64,000 nucleotides of DNA, from the NCBI GenBank assembly GCA_036389255.1, contig DASVQI010000040.1, forward strand, positions 33,454 to 97,453. Direction: 5' to 3'. The DNA comes from JACVRN01 sp036389255 (GTDB lineage: Bacteria; Acidobacteriota; Blastocatellia; Pyrinomonadales; Pyrinomonadaceae). Shown piece by piece: positions 6,709 to 14,884 of the stretch. The notes under the pieces were generated by a model. It was not told the DNA's origin. It saw only the letters and a program-made list of their open reading frames with translations, and did no database searches. Each line of letters begins with the position of its first letter. Positions within the stretch are counted from its first letter, which is position 1. The position numbers were made by a program, and so were the translations under genes.

Positions 6709-9261
6709 ATGGCTTCCAAAAATCCCGTCGCGCAGAAGACGCGCTTGAATGCGCCTCCGGCTCGTCGCCGCCATTTCCTGCGCCGCTTCTGGCTTCCGGC
6801 CGTGCTGCTTCTGGCGCTGACTGCGGGCGGCCTGACCGGCGTAATCGTGGCCTACGAGCTTAACTACTCGCAGGCGGCCGCAGAGGTCGCGTCGCTCGCC
6901 ACCTACCGCCCGAGCGTTGTGACGCGCATCTACGCTGACGACGGCGAGACGGTGATTGGCGAGTTCGCGCTTGAGAAGAGAATCCCTCTGAAGTACGAGG
7001 AGATTCCGCCCAACGTCAAGAACGCCATCCTCGCCATAGAAGACACGCGCTTCTACGACCACGTAGGCATTGACCCGATACGCATAGCGGGCGCAGTCCT
7101 GAAGAACATAACTACCGGAACTCGTGAGGGCGGCTCGACCCTGACGCAGCAATTAACGAAGAATCTCTTTCTCTCCAAAGAGCAGACCCTGAAGCGCAAG
7201 ATAAACGAGTGGCTGATTGCGCTTCAGATAGAGCGCTACTACACCAAGAACCAGATAATGGAGATGTACGTCAATCACATCTTCTTGGGCGCTAACTCTT
7301 ACGGCGTGGAGGCCGGAGCCGAAACCTTCTTCGGTAAGCAGGCTAAGGATTTGACGCTGGAAGAGGCGGCGCTGCTGGCAGGAATTCCGAAAGCGCCGGG
7401 GCAGTACAGCCCGACCGTCAACATGCAGGCCGCCAAAGAGCGCAGAGACCTTGTGCTTGACCAGATGGCCAAGAACGGCTTCGCTTCGCAGTCGGAAGTA
7501 GAGAGGGCCAAGGCCAAGCCGATTGTGCTGGCCGACACGGTCTACTATCAGGGACAGAATCGCTCGACCGCCTTCGACTATCCGGTAGAAGAGATTCGCC
7601 AGTATCTGGAAGACAAGTACACGACTCGCGTGGCGCAGGGCGGCTTGCGCGTCTACACCTCCATTAACGCGCACGCTCAGGAGAAGGCTATGGAAGTCCT
7701 GCGCGCCGGGCTTCGTGAGTACGACCGCACGCACGCAGGCTGGCGCGGCGCTTATGCCAATATAGGCAACGGCCAGCCCGTCACGCCGCAGATGCTCCAG
7801 AACTTCAAGCACCCGGACTGGTACGGCAACGAGTACCGCTTGGGCGAGCACTATATGGGGCTCGTCACAAAAGTTGACACAGGAAAGAGCGAGGCGCAGG
7901 TGCGCTTCGGTGATTACATGGCGACCGTCACGGACAAAGACACCGGATGGTCAAAGCGCTCCGTGCGCTCAGAGTTCAAGGTGGGCGACCTCTTCCACTT
8001 CGCCATCAAGAACATTGACGACAAGAATCGTCGCTTGCAGGTGGAGCTTTCGCAGGTGCCGGGCGTGCAGGGAGCCATGATGACTCTCAACGCCAAGAAC
8101 GGCGAGATTATCACCATGGCGGGCGGTTATGACTTCACGCTCTCGAAGTTCAACAACGCCACGCAGGCTTATCGTCAGACGGGCTCCGCCTTCAAGCCCT
8201 ACATCTACACGGCCGCAATCGAATGGGGCATGACGCCTGAGTCCACAGTCTCGGGCGCTCCGATTAAGGTGGGCGACTGGGTGCCGCACAACTACGACGG
8301 CTCCACGGGTAACGGCGACGTGCAGATGAAAATCGCGCTCGCCAAATCGCTGAACGTCCCGGCTGTTCACCTGCTGCAAACCGTAGGCATACAGACAGGA
8401 GCGCAGATGGTCAGGCGCTTCGGCATCACGGTTCCCATGGCTCCTTATCTTCCTTCGGCTCTGGGAGCGACCGAAGTTCCTCTTAATCAGATGGTGTCGG
8501 CCTACTCTGCATTTCCGAACAAGGGCGTGAGGGTCGAGCCGCACATGATTCGCAGGGTGGTTGACCGGGACGGAAACGTTCTGGAAGAGTGGGAGAAGAC
8601 GACCTACAAGGTGACGAGCGAATACGTGGCGCTGACGATGGTCTCCATGATGCGCGGCGTTATCGAAGCCGGAACGGCGACGGGCGCTCGCGTGCTGGGC
8701 GTGCCGCAGGCAGGCAAGACCGGCACGGTCAACGACCACACGGACGTTTGGTTCATAGGCTACACGCCGACCTACGTGACGGGCGTGTGGATGGGCTATC
8801 CCGGCAGGAAGAAGCCGCTCGGCAACGACATGACGGGCGGGCACGGCGCGCTCCCCTTCTACGTTGCCTTCATGAAGGACTTCCTCAAGGACAAACAGAA
8901 AGAGGATTTCCCGAAGCCGCCTGCGATTCCTGAGGACATGAAGGAGCTGAATCAGCAGCGCAAGAGCGAGATGAGCGAAGACAAGCTGGCCGCAGCTATG
9001 GCTCGCGCCAGCGCCAAGCGCGATAACTCCGACACCAATACCAACACCACCACCGAGCCCAAGCTCGAACAGGTGACGCTGCCTCCCGCTCCCAAGACTG
9101 ACAACTCTTCCGGAGGGGATAACCAGCCTGCTGCCGACACGACTCCTAAGAAGACCGAGCCGCCTCCGCCGCGCACCGAAACGCCTACCGCGCCGTCTAC
9201 TTCCAGACCCAGAGAGGTAGAGCCGAAGAAGAAAGGCAAGAAGGGCTCGGACGAGCCTTGA
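6709..9261 (+). CDS. Class A penicillin-binding protein (bifunctional glycosyltransferase/transpeptidase)
   Basis: 850 residues, a PBP1A/MrcA-type peptidoglycan synthase. Order: short basic cytoplasmic tail, one transmembrane anchor (about 25-50), GT51 lipid II polymerase with the catalytic Glu in EDTRFYDHVGID (about residue 111) and the GGSTLTQQLTKN and RKINEWLIALQIE motifs, an OB-like insert (about 385-450), then the transpeptidase with SxxK at Ser493 (GSAFKP), the SLN motif in SLNVPAVHL and KTG at Lys670 (AGKTGTVND). The last roughly 110 residues are a low-complexity Pro/Thr/Lys tail. It polymerises and cross-links glycan on the outer face of the cytoplasmic membrane. It stands alone with its own promoter and ends at a strong hairpin. 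Confidence 0.97.
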   Translation: MASKNPVAQKTRLNAPPARRRHFLRRFWLPAVLLLALTAGGLTGVIVAYELNYSQAAAEVASLATYRPSVVTRIYADDGETVIGEFALEKRIPLKYEEIPPNVKNAILAIEDTRFYDHVGIDPIRIAGAVLKNITTGTREGGSTLTQQLTKNLFLSKEQTLKRKINEWLIALQIERYYTKNQIMEMYVNHIFLGANSYGVEAGAETFFGKQAKDLTLEEAALLAGIPKAPGQYSPTVNMQAAKERRDLVLDQMAKNGFASQSEVERAKAKPIVLADTVYYQGQNRSTAFDYPVEEIRQYLEDKYTTRVAQGGLRVYTSINAHAQEKAMEVLRAGLREYDRTHAGWRGAYANIGNGQPVTPQMLQNFKHPDWYGNEYRLGEHYMGLVTKVDTGKSEAQVRFGDYMATVTDKDTGWSKRSVRSEFKVGDLFHFAIKNIDDKNRRLQVELSQVPGVQGAMMTLNAKNGEIITMAGGYDFTLSKFNNATQAYRQTGSAFKPYIYTAAIEWGMTPESTVSGAPIKVGDWVPHNYDGSTGNGDVQMKIALAKSLNVPAVHLLQTVGIQTGAQMVRRFGITVPMAPYLPSALGATEVPLNQMVSAYSAFPNKGVRVEPHMIRRVVDRDGNVLEEWEKTTYKVTSEYVALTMVSMMRGVIEAGTATGARVLGVPQAGKTGTVNDHTDVWFIGYTPTYVTGVWMGYPGRKKPLGNDMTGGHGALPFYVAFMKDFLKDKQKEDFPKPPAIPEDMKELNQQRKSEMSEDKLAAAMARASAKRDNSDTNTNTTTEPKLEQVTLPPAPKTDNSSGGDNQPAADTTPKKTEPPPPRTETPTAPSTSRPREVEPKKKGKKGSDEP

Positions 9262-9267
9262 TAAGTT

Positions 9268-9344
9268 AAGGCGATAGTAGAAAGGGAAAAGGGAAGAAAG
9301 AACGCAATGTTCCTTCTTCCCTTTTCCCTTTCTACTATCGCCTT
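9268..9344. terminator. Bidirectional terminator with 31-bp perfect stem
   Basis: Arms 9268-9298 and 9314-9344 are perfect reverse complements of 31 bases with a 15-base loop. It lies between the convergent PBP and esterase genes, starting 7 bases after one stop and ending one base before the other. One strand of the stem is purine rich, so each RNA ends in a pyrimidine or purine run. It most likely stops both transcripts. Confidence 0.75.
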
Positions 9345-9345
9345 C

Positions 9346-10077
9346 TTAGAACAGCTTATCCAGATAGAAGGGGAGCATCTTTCTCCACCATGGCCAGTCG
9401 TGATTCACGTCCTGGCCCCACATCTCAAGCTGATGCGGGATTCCCTTTTCCGTCAGGATGCTTGAGAGCTGGCGCGAGCGCTCCGGGTCTTCGTACGCTC
9501 CCTGCCCCGTGACTATGATGATGGCCTTGGCCTGCCTGAGCCTCGGCAGATGGTAATCGTCGTCTATGTTCTTCAGGTAGCTCGCGGGGTTATTGAAATA
9601 GACGTTGTCGTCAAAATGGCCTTTCAGGTAAGAGCGTATGTCGTAGCTCCCGCTCATGGCTATGACGCCGCGAAACAGGTCTGGATGACGAAAGTAAGCG
9701 TTGGCGGAGAGAAAGGCTCCGAGACTCGCCCCAGTAGTCACAGGCCCCTCAGGGTCGCCTGTCTCCTGCCGTATAAGCGGCAGCACCTCTTCCGTGATGT
9801 AACGGTCAAAGCGCGAGAGCAACTCCGCCTTCCATTCGGGCGACGCCTGCTCGTTGAGCAGGCTGTGACGATTCACGCTGTTGATGGAATAGGCGCGCAC
9901 GCGTCCGGCGTCTATCAAGGGTTGTATGGCATCAATCAGATGAAATCTTTCGTACTCAAGATAATCTGCGGCGGCTGTGGGAAACATCAAAAGCGGGCGG
10001 CCCGCGTGACCGTAGGCCACAATCGGCATCTCCATCCCAAGATTATGGCTGTACCATGCAGACGTTCGACGCTCCAT
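9346..10077 (-). CDS. Putative alpha/beta-hydrolase esterase (enterochelin-esterase-like)
   Basis: From ATG 10077 (MERRTSAWYSHNLGMEMP) the protein is 243 residues; the frame runs on to 10269 but the extra N-terminus looks non-coding and an AAAGAGG box precedes 10077. Motifs fit the putative esterase family (PF00756-like): the nucleophile elbow is TGASLGAFLS, with a GVIAMSGSYD segment after it, an IIIVTGQGAYED strand carrying the likely acid, and the catalytic His in DVNHDWPWW near the C-terminus. No signal peptide is seen, so it is probably cytoplasmic. The natural substrate cannot be read from sequence. Confidence 0.85.
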   Translation of the reverse strand: MERRTSAWYSHNLGMEMPIVAYGHAGRPLLMFPTAAADYLEYERFHLIDAIQPLIDAGRVRAYSINSVNRHSLLNEQASPEWKAELLSRFDRYITEEVLPLIRQETGDPEGPVTTGASLGAFLSANAYFRHPDLFRGVIAMSGSYDIRSYLKGHFDDNVYFNNPASYLKNIDDDYHLPRLRQAKAIIIVTGQGAYEDPERSRQLSSILTEKGIPHQLEMWGQDVNHDWPWWRKMLPFYLDKLF

Positions 10078-10270
10078 CCTCTTTACACTCTCCGACAGGC
10101 AAGGCCCTGCATCCCCTAAAGGGAGCGAACCCGTAAGATAAAAGAACTTAACTACTTCATACTGACGCTTTTTAAGTTGCAAACAGTCTGCAAATAATCT
10201 CTCACATTCAGCCACGACGCAAGCCGCCAACAGGAGCGGCACGCGCTTGCCAGCCTGATGCCGCCTCAAC

Positions 10271-10299
10271 TTGACCTCTCTGCCACCGTCTGTTATAAA
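10271..10299 (+). promoter_or_regulatory. tRNA-Asn promoter
   Basis: TTGACC (10271-10276), 17 bases, TATAAA (10294-10299). The leader contains inverted arms CGCGCCCG (10307-10314) and CGGGCGCG (10347-10354) just ahead of the tRNA, which may present the 5' end to RNase P. Confidence 0.65.
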
Positions 10300-10357
10300 A
10301 ATTGCTCGCGCCCGAGGCTTAAAGGCTGAGAAACCTCAAAGCTTCCCGGGCGCGTCT

Positions 10358-10429
<72 letters not shown>

Positions 10430-10615
10430 TTAATATCTACAGCAAGATACGGGCAGCACCTAAGCTGCCCGTTCTTATGTCTCCCGTTATTTTTCCCGTC
10501 TCGCTTAAATGCGAAGTCTCATTGTATCGCCGGATTTTGCATGAATCCCGTCATCTGGCTTCGGCAGAATCCTTTTGGACTTAGCCGTCTGGACAATGAA
10601 GGTGTCGTTGCTTTT

Positions 10616-11176
10616 TTACCAATTAGGAGACTCATTGCAGAATGAGACAAGATGTTCGTCGAGCCGTTTGATATTGGTATACCTGCGGCCGACGGTAATT
10701 TTGCTGCCATCTTTTTTATAGACTTCGTAGATGCCTCTCTCTTTTGTATCTTCTCCGAGATTTCCAAACTCGCTCGGCGGCGTGTTGCGGCTTGCCTTGT
10801 CGTAAACCAGCAGCACCGGCTTCACTTCCTGAATCTCGCTCCACAGGCAAGTTCGAGTTGTGAATAAATCCTTTTTGACAAAGCCGTTTTCGTAAATTTT
10901 GAGCCTGTATTTCTTCAACCAGAGGGGCGAAAGGCGGGACACAAGAGCGAACAGCCCGAATAATCCGAGACAGGCGGCGGCAAGGGCCAATGAAAAATAG
11001 AATCCTACATCAACATCGGCTGTCTCGCGCGCATAAGTCAAAGAGGCAATTAGACCCCACAGGCCAAAGATAAAAGGTAGAATCAAAAAACACCCGCAAG
11101 TGTACAAACCGCCTCGCCCGTAATCATCCAATTTATGTTCGCTTAAAAGTTTTCCGAGCGGCGCGTTATTGGTCAT
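10616..11176 (-). CDS. Membrane protein with PH-like C-terminal domain, unknown function
   Basis: 186 residues. Two hydrophobic segments (about 28-48 and 60-82) are followed by a soluble region with alternating strands (RLKIYENGFVKKDL, CLWSEIQEVKPVLLVYD, GIYEVYKKDGSKITVGRRYTNIKRLDEHL), the pattern of bacterial PH-like/DUF6585-type membrane proteins. I cannot confirm the family. It is the gene next in line after the GNAT cassette in the minus direction, and no attC-like site follows it, so it may be the last cassette (attC lost) or resident chromosome. Confidence 0.7.
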   Translation of the reverse strand: MTNNAPLGKLLSEHKLDDYGRGGLYTCGCFLILPFIFGLWGLIASLTYARETADVDVGFYFSLALAAACLGLFGLFALVSRLSPLWLKKYRLKIYENGFVKKDLFTTRTCLWSEIQEVKPVLLVYDKASRNTPPSEFGNLGEDTKERGIYEVYKKDGSKITVGRRYTNIKRLDEHLVSFCNESPNW

Positions 11177-11210
11177 ATTTCAGAGGTCAAATCGGATTTC
11201 GATAGAAAGC

Positions 11211-11313
11211 GCCTAACGCCCGAATTAACCGGGCTGGAAGAATCCGACCAAGCATCCAATCCTTGCGGATGAAAATCAACCTAATTCTGCTCCGGTTGAA
11301 GGAGTTGTCAGGT
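11211..11313 (-). other. attC-like integron recombination site 1 (GNAT cassette)
   Basis: On the plus strand GCCTAAC (11211-11217) starts the site, followed by the L box CGAATTAACCGGG; the other end has GGTTGAAGGAGTT and GTCAGGT (11307-11313). This matches the attC layout RYYYAAC...GTTRRRY, with the second core carrying changes. The GNAT stop codon falls inside the site, as in many cassettes. Orientation: the cassette gene is on the minus strand. Confidence 0.75.
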
Positions 11314-11805
11314 TTCCTCTTCGCCAGCAGGCCGCAGAGGCTTCAATAACTCGACGTGATTCTCCCGGAAGCCAAAGCTTGTGTACAAACTTCGCGCCCC
11401 TGTGTTCTCAGCCAATACCCCTATGCTAAGCATCGTCGCTCCCTGAACCCGCGCATACTCCTCGGCTCGCTGAAGCAACGCCCGCCCCCATCCCAGACCT
11501 CTATGACCAGCGACGACAATCAAATCAGAAATATAAGCCACTTCGGATTCTTCATTGACTAATCCATTAACCTTGACTTTAGCCCACACCGAGACAAACC
11601 CGGCGATTTTACCATGAGCCTCTAGAACAAAGACTTTCCCCTGCGTTTGAGCGCATCTCTCGAAGATGTGTTGTAGATATTTTTTAGCTACGACTTTACC
11701 TTCAACGCGTCTGGGCTCAATCTGCCTCTCGAATTCCTGCAACTCGATAAAGCAATCCTCGACTTGCTGATAATCCTCTGAGCGGTACTCTCTAATTAAG
11801 ACCAT
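11308..11805 (-). CDS. GNAT-family N-acetyltransferase (integron cassette gene)
   Basis: 165 residues with the GNAT fold: N-terminal IREYRSEDYQQVEDCF, the core strand VAYISDLIVVAGHRGLGWGRALL carrying the acetyl-CoA loop RxxGxG/A, and ENTGARSLYTSFGFRE near the end. It transfers an acetyl group from acetyl-CoA to an amine; the acceptor is unknown. GNATs are among the commonest integron cassette products, and some give antibiotic resistance, but nothing here identifies an aminoglycoside enzyme. The gene is flanked by attC-like sites on both sides and has almost no intergenic space. Confidence 0.9.
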   Translation of the reverse strand: MVLIREYRSEDYQQVEDCFIELQEFERQIEPRRVEGKVVAKKYLQHIFERCAQTQGKVFVLEAHGKIAGFVSVWAKVKVNGLVNEESEVAYISDLIVVAGHRGLGWGRALLQRAEEYARVQGATMLSIGVLAENTGARSLYTSFGFRENHVELLKPLRPAGEEET

Positions 11806-11845
11806 ACATATTCACCCATACTCTAAATCTACCTACAAGGAGGCG

Positions 11846-11933
11846 ACCTAACCCCCGAATGAACCGCCGAAACCATCCAACTTCTCGATGAAAGCCAAGC
11901 TGACTCTCGCTTCTGTTGAATGAGTTGTTATGC
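11846..11933 (-). other. attC-like site 2 (CPBP cassette)
   Basis: ACCTAAC (11846-11852) with CCCGAATGAACCG after it, and TTGAATGA then GTTATGC (11927-11933) at the other end. GTTATGC is the variant also seen in Vibrio repeats. The site begins 9 bases beyond the CPBP stop codon. Length 88 bases. Confidence 0.75.
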
Positions 11934-11941
11934 GCTTTAAC

Positions 11942-12730
11942 TTAATCCTTATTCCAGTACATCAGAAGGATAATCCAAAATGGAATTGAAAGCGCAAGTG
12001 CGATGTAAGTCCGCGTGCCGGGAAACGTAAACACAATATCGAACCACGCATGCAGCGTCACGGCGATGAGCAGTGACTTGCCTCGCTCCGTTGCTTCTCC
12101 AATCAACCATGAAAGGAGGATGCCTACCGGATAAAAGATGGCCAGAAATAGAACAATCTGCTTCAGTGACCCGTGAGTAGTCCGATTTGTGAAATGCCAG
12201 AACTCCCAAAGTACACCTATGAGCACATACCTTTTCAGAGGTGTAAGGGGGCGAAGAGCATCTTGTAGGAAACCACGCCAACCCAACTCTTCGCCAAGGA
12301 TGGTAAAGAGCGTCACCAGACCTAATGCCATCGTGCCTAAACGATTAATGCTCCCGTCAGGCATCGGGACGCCGACAGCAATCGCAAATAGAATCGGCAC
12401 CCAGTAGAAAGCCAGACTCTTAGACCAAGAAGTTCCCCGGAAAGTGATTGTACGACGATGTGTTTTCCTGAAAATTATGAGGGAAAGGACGGCTGCCATT
12501 CCGGGCCCCCACATAATGATAGCCATCTTCAGAATAAATGTAAGCGGAGAGGTTGGCGAAACCATTGGAAACTGCCAACTGAACCAACTTTCAGGATGTA
12601 AATCTCTCCACCAAAAGAAGGGCCATGAAAGGGCACAGGCCGCAAGGTAGTAGAAGGCGACTGCGCGCCAGTTCACTCTTTCCTGTGCCTCAAGCTCCTT
12701 CATAATATGTCTGATAGGAACCCGGCGCAT
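11942..12730 (-). CDS. CPBP-family intramembrane metalloprotease (integron cassette gene)
   Basis: 262 residues, strongly hydrophobic with about seven or eight membrane segments. The CPBP/Abi signature is clear: EExxxR in GEELGWRGFLQ, the second motif in WEFWHFTN and the third in TLHAWFDIVF. Relatives cleave prenylated proteins (Rce1) or serve in bacteriocin immunity and membrane-stress signalling. The start is ATG 12730, whose ATG lies inside the upstream attC core (GTTATGC on the minus strand), or ATG 12703 (MKELEAQERVNW); the latter looks the more natural protein start. Being a cassette, it travels with attC site 2. Confidence 0.9.
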   Translation of the reverse strand: MRRVPIRHIMKELEAQERVNWRAVAFYYLAACALSWPFFWWRDLHPESWFSWQFPMVSPTSPLTFILKMAIIMWGPGMAAVLSLIIFRKTHRRTITFRGTSWSKSLAFYWVPILFAIAVGVPMPDGSINRLGTMALGLVTLFTILGEELGWRGFLQDALRPLTPLKRYVLIGVLWEFWHFTNRTTHGSLKQIVLFLAIFYPVGILLSWLIGEATERGKSLLIAVTLHAWFDIVFTFPGTRTYIALALSIPFWIILLMYWNKD

Positions 12731-12827
12731 AACACCAGAATTAACCGGCGGGAAGTATCATCGAATGGCGTCCAAGTTGTCGCTGAGAATCGAGCTAATT
12801 CCGCTCGCGTCGAATGAGTTGTTAGGC
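12727..12827 (-). other. attC-like site 3 (PKD-protein cassette)
   Basis: GCATAAC (12727-12733), CCAGAATTAACCGGCGGG, and at the other end TCGAATGAGTT followed by GTTAGGC (12821-12827), the best-conserved core in the window. About 101 bases, with internal complementarity typical of a folded bottom-strand attC. Confidence 0.82.
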
Positions 12828-12839
12828 GGAGCCATATCG

Positions 12840-13214
12840 TTAATCTGTCCTGTCGGTTCGTTCGATGTGGTAAGACGCCACATTAGAACAATCCTTATCC
12901 AGACCTCCAATCATTATGGTAACTGTCACCTGTTCTTCTTTGGAACCGCTTATATCAACTTCAATCGTATCTGTTCCCTGACCGCTAACGATAACGCCTG
13001 ACGAGATGCACCATTTGTAGATAAGCTTACTGTCCGGGGGAACGCTTGTCATGTGCACCTTAATCTTGTTCATCATCCCGCCACAGGTACTATCAGCCGC
13101 GCAATCAACCAGCATCGTAGGACATGGTATGTCGGCCAAAGATGCAGAAGATGAACTAACCTGCGCTAAGAGTAGAAGAATAGAGCCAAGATAGATGTGT
13201 ATATGGCGAGACAT
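12840..13214 (-). CDS. Secreted PKD/Ig-like domain protein (integron cassette gene)
   Basis: Start chosen at ATG 13214 because a strong GGAGG box lies about nine bases upstream; the frame extends to 13241. A signal peptide (MSRHIHIYLGSILLLLAQVSSSSASLA) is followed by a short Cys-rich segment (IPCP, DCAADSTC) and one PKD-like domain with the pattern YKWCISSGVIVSGQGTD and TVTIMIGGLDKDC. Such domains are common in Acidobacteriota surface proteins. About 124 residues, four to six cysteines likely in disulfides. Ends 13 bases before attC site 3. Confidence 0.75.
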   Translation of the reverse strand: MSRHIHIYLGSILLLLAQVSSSSASLADIPCPTMLVDCAADSTCGGMMNKIKVHMTSVPPDSKLIYKWCISSGVIVSGQGTDTIEVDISGSKEEQVTVTIMIGGLDKDCSNVASYHIERTDRTD

Positions 13215-13256
13215 CTTTTCATCCTCCGTCACTAAATTCAAGATTCAATCTGCTAC

Positions 13257-13328
13257 GCCTAACGCCCGGATTAACCCGCGCCCCGAAGGCTAGTCCATTC
13301 TGCTCCTGTAGTGACTCATTCCAAAGGC
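13257..13328 (-). other. Degenerate attC-like site 4
   Basis: GCCTAAC (13257-13263) and CCGGATTAACC are well kept, but the other end reads CAAAGGC in place of GTTAGGC. The outer CTACGCCT/AGGCGTAG pairing is intact. At 72 bases it is the shortest site; it may be decayed and inactive. Confidence 0.55.
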
Positions 13329-13355
13329 GTAGTAGCTCATCGTAAAGCCGCCGCG

Positions 13356-13682
13356 TCATGCCCATAACGCGCGGGCGAGCGGTCTTGGAGTTCTCAGCGA
13401 TGATTGTAATTGTGTGTGAGATGAAGTCAACCTGTTATCAGCGTGGCTTAAAGAGTTCACCTCGTCTTGCTGCTCCGGCCTATGCGGTTTGTAAGTTTCT
13501 ATGTCGGAATGCGTGAAGGTCTTGACACGCTTTTTACCAAAACAAGCTATTACTGCTGAGAGTGCGGCCATTGCGGGAGCAACAGATTTAACGCCTTCAA
13601 CCATTCGCCCGTTTATGCTCTTAGCAGGAAATAATCTCTTTCCGTGATAAATCGCCGTGGGCAGGAGGCAAATCACAGTCAT
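13356..13682 (-). CDS. Doubtful hypothetical ORF behind attC site 4
   Basis: A 108-codon frame (MTVICLLPTAIYHGKR...) lies where a fourth cassette gene is expected, in the same orientation as the others. It has no recognisable domain, a Ser/Thr/Leu-rich C-terminus and only a weak ribosome site, so it may be a decayed cassette. Listed for its position only. Confidence 0.25.
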   Translation of the reverse strand: MTVICLLPTAIYHGKRLFPAKSINGRMVEGVKSVAPAMAALSAVIACFGKKRVKTFTHSDIETYKPHRPEQQDEVNSLSHADNRLTSSHTQLQSSLRTPRPLARALWA

Positions 13683-13796
13683 TTCATCTTCTCGACTAAC
13701 ATCCGTGCTCTCTCCGTAACAGAAATCCGTTCTACTGCTTTTATTGACATCATAGTTAGGTTTTCAAGATGCCCGCACGCGGGACGGAGCGCATCC

Positions 13797-13829
13797 GCCC
13801 CGGCGGGCGATTATTTTGTCTGCCGGGGC
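13797..13829 (+). repeat. GC-rich hairpin upstream of the HAD gene
   Basis: GCCCCGGC (13797-13804) pairs with GCCGGGGC (13822-13829), preceded by a smaller GCCCGCACGCGGGAC hairpin. It lies about 50 bases before the HAD start and may be a REP-like element or a leader structure. Confidence 0.4.
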
Positions 13830-13879
13830 AGGCACGAAGACAGAGCAATTTTTAGCTAATAGCTGCAAGGAGAATAAGG

Positions 13880-14572
13880 GTGATTAAGGCTGTAATCTTC
13901 GACGTGGACGGAACACTTGTGGATTCCAATAAGCTGCACGTGAATGCGTGGATAGAGGCTTTCTGGTATTTCGGCAAGGATGTTAGTTATGACGAGTTGT
14001 GCGAGCAGATGGGCAAGGGCGGCGATCAACTGATGCCCGTCTTCTGCTCTAAAGAGGAACTGGACAAATTCGGCTCGGAGCTTACCGAATACCGCGCAGA
14101 GATATTTACCGGCGGTTATCTGCATAAGGTGCAGCCTTTCCCCAAGGTGCGGGAGTTGTTCGAGAAGATTAAGGCGGACGGCCTGCAAATAGCGCTCGCG
14201 TCTTCGGCCAAAGAGGAAGAACTCGATGAGCACAAGAAGAACCTGAGGATAGTAGACCTGCTAGAAGCCTCAACTTCCGCAGACGATACCGAAAAGTCCA
14301 AGCCCCACCCGGACATTTTTCAGGCGGCGCTGGACGGGTTGGACGAGGTTGAGCCTGAAGAGGCCGTTGTCATCGGTGACAGCCCCTTCGACATAGAAGC
14401 CGCCGGGCGCGCGGGCATTCGCACCATAGCTGTTTTAAGCGGCGGGTTCGCGGAAGAGAAGCTCAGAGCAGCCGGGGCAGCCGAAATCTATAAGGACGTG
14501 GCCGAACTGCTTGAGCGCTATGAGAGTTCCCTGCTTGCGCGAAAGCCCACGATGACTGCGGCGGGGACGTGA
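13880..14572 (+). CDS. HAD-superfamily hydrolase (phosphoglycolate-phosphatase-like)
   Basis: 230 residues from GTG 13880 with AAGGAG nine bases upstream. HAD motifs: I, FDVDGTLVDS (nucleophile and acid Asp); II, IALASSA; III, the Lys in DTEKSKPHPDIF; IV, VVIGDSPFDIEAA. The cap lies between residues 15 and 95, as in subfamily I phosphatases and beta-phosphoglucomutases. It probably removes phosphate from a small sugar phosphate or phosphoglycolate; the substrate is not defined by sequence. Monocistronic. Confidence 0.9.
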   Translation: MIKAVIFDVDGTLVDSNKLHVNAWIEAFWYFGKDVSYDELCEQMGKGGDQLMPVFCSKEELDKFGSELTEYRAEIFTGGYLHKVQPFPKVRELFEKIKADGLQIALASSAKEEELDEHKKNLRIVDLLEASTSADDTEKSKPHPDIFQAALDGLDEVEPEEAVVIGDSPFDIEAAGRAGIRTIAVLSGGFAEEKLRAAGAAEIYKDVAELLERYESSLLARKPTMTAAGT

Positions 14573-14793
14573 GTAAAAGTTTTTACCGGTTATCTGATAA
14601 ATCGGTAAGAGAAGAGGCTCTGCTTGTAGGCAGGGCTCTCGCTTGGGGCGTAACAGGAGTAATACTCCTGTAACAGTTGCGTGACTCAAATTCCGCACGA
14701 GAATGCGACTCTGAGTCTCATACAGAAACCGAAATCCGTTATCTTAGTTGGTAGATTGCCGTGCGTTTGGAATAAATATCAAGGGGTAATGTC

Positions 14794-14832
14794 GGCGTGG
14801 TGTTTAGCCCGTTCGGGCTCTAACACCACGCC
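14794..14832 (+). promoter_or_regulatory. Long hairpin in the leader of the alcohol dehydrogenase operon
   Basis: Within the gene-free stretch 14573-14884. Outer arms of 11 bases (14794-14804/14822-14832) enclose inner arms AGCCCG/CGGGCT around GTTC. A smaller hairpin ACAGGAGT-AAT-ACTCCTGT lies at 14653-14671, probably ending the HAD transcript. The long hairpin lies about 50 bases before the dehydrogenase start and may be a terminator or leader control element; it has no T run. Confidence 0.45.
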
Positions 14833-14884
14833 CTAATTACTGAGTCTTTCCACGATAGACGTTAAAAGGGGAGGAGCCAGTTTT

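Noticed and set aside
7969..8844. Long antisense frame opposite the PBP gene
   Set aside because: GC-rich codon bias of the PBP makes open antisense frames; no start signal or domain.
10078..10269. Longer N-terminus of the esterase
   Set aside because: The extension has no homology-like pattern and overlaps the region of the tRNA promoter; ATG 10077 has a ribosome site.
13756..13762. GTTAGGT as an attI or attC core
   Set aside because: The orientation fits only an R'' core and no partner core or L boxes are found on the left.
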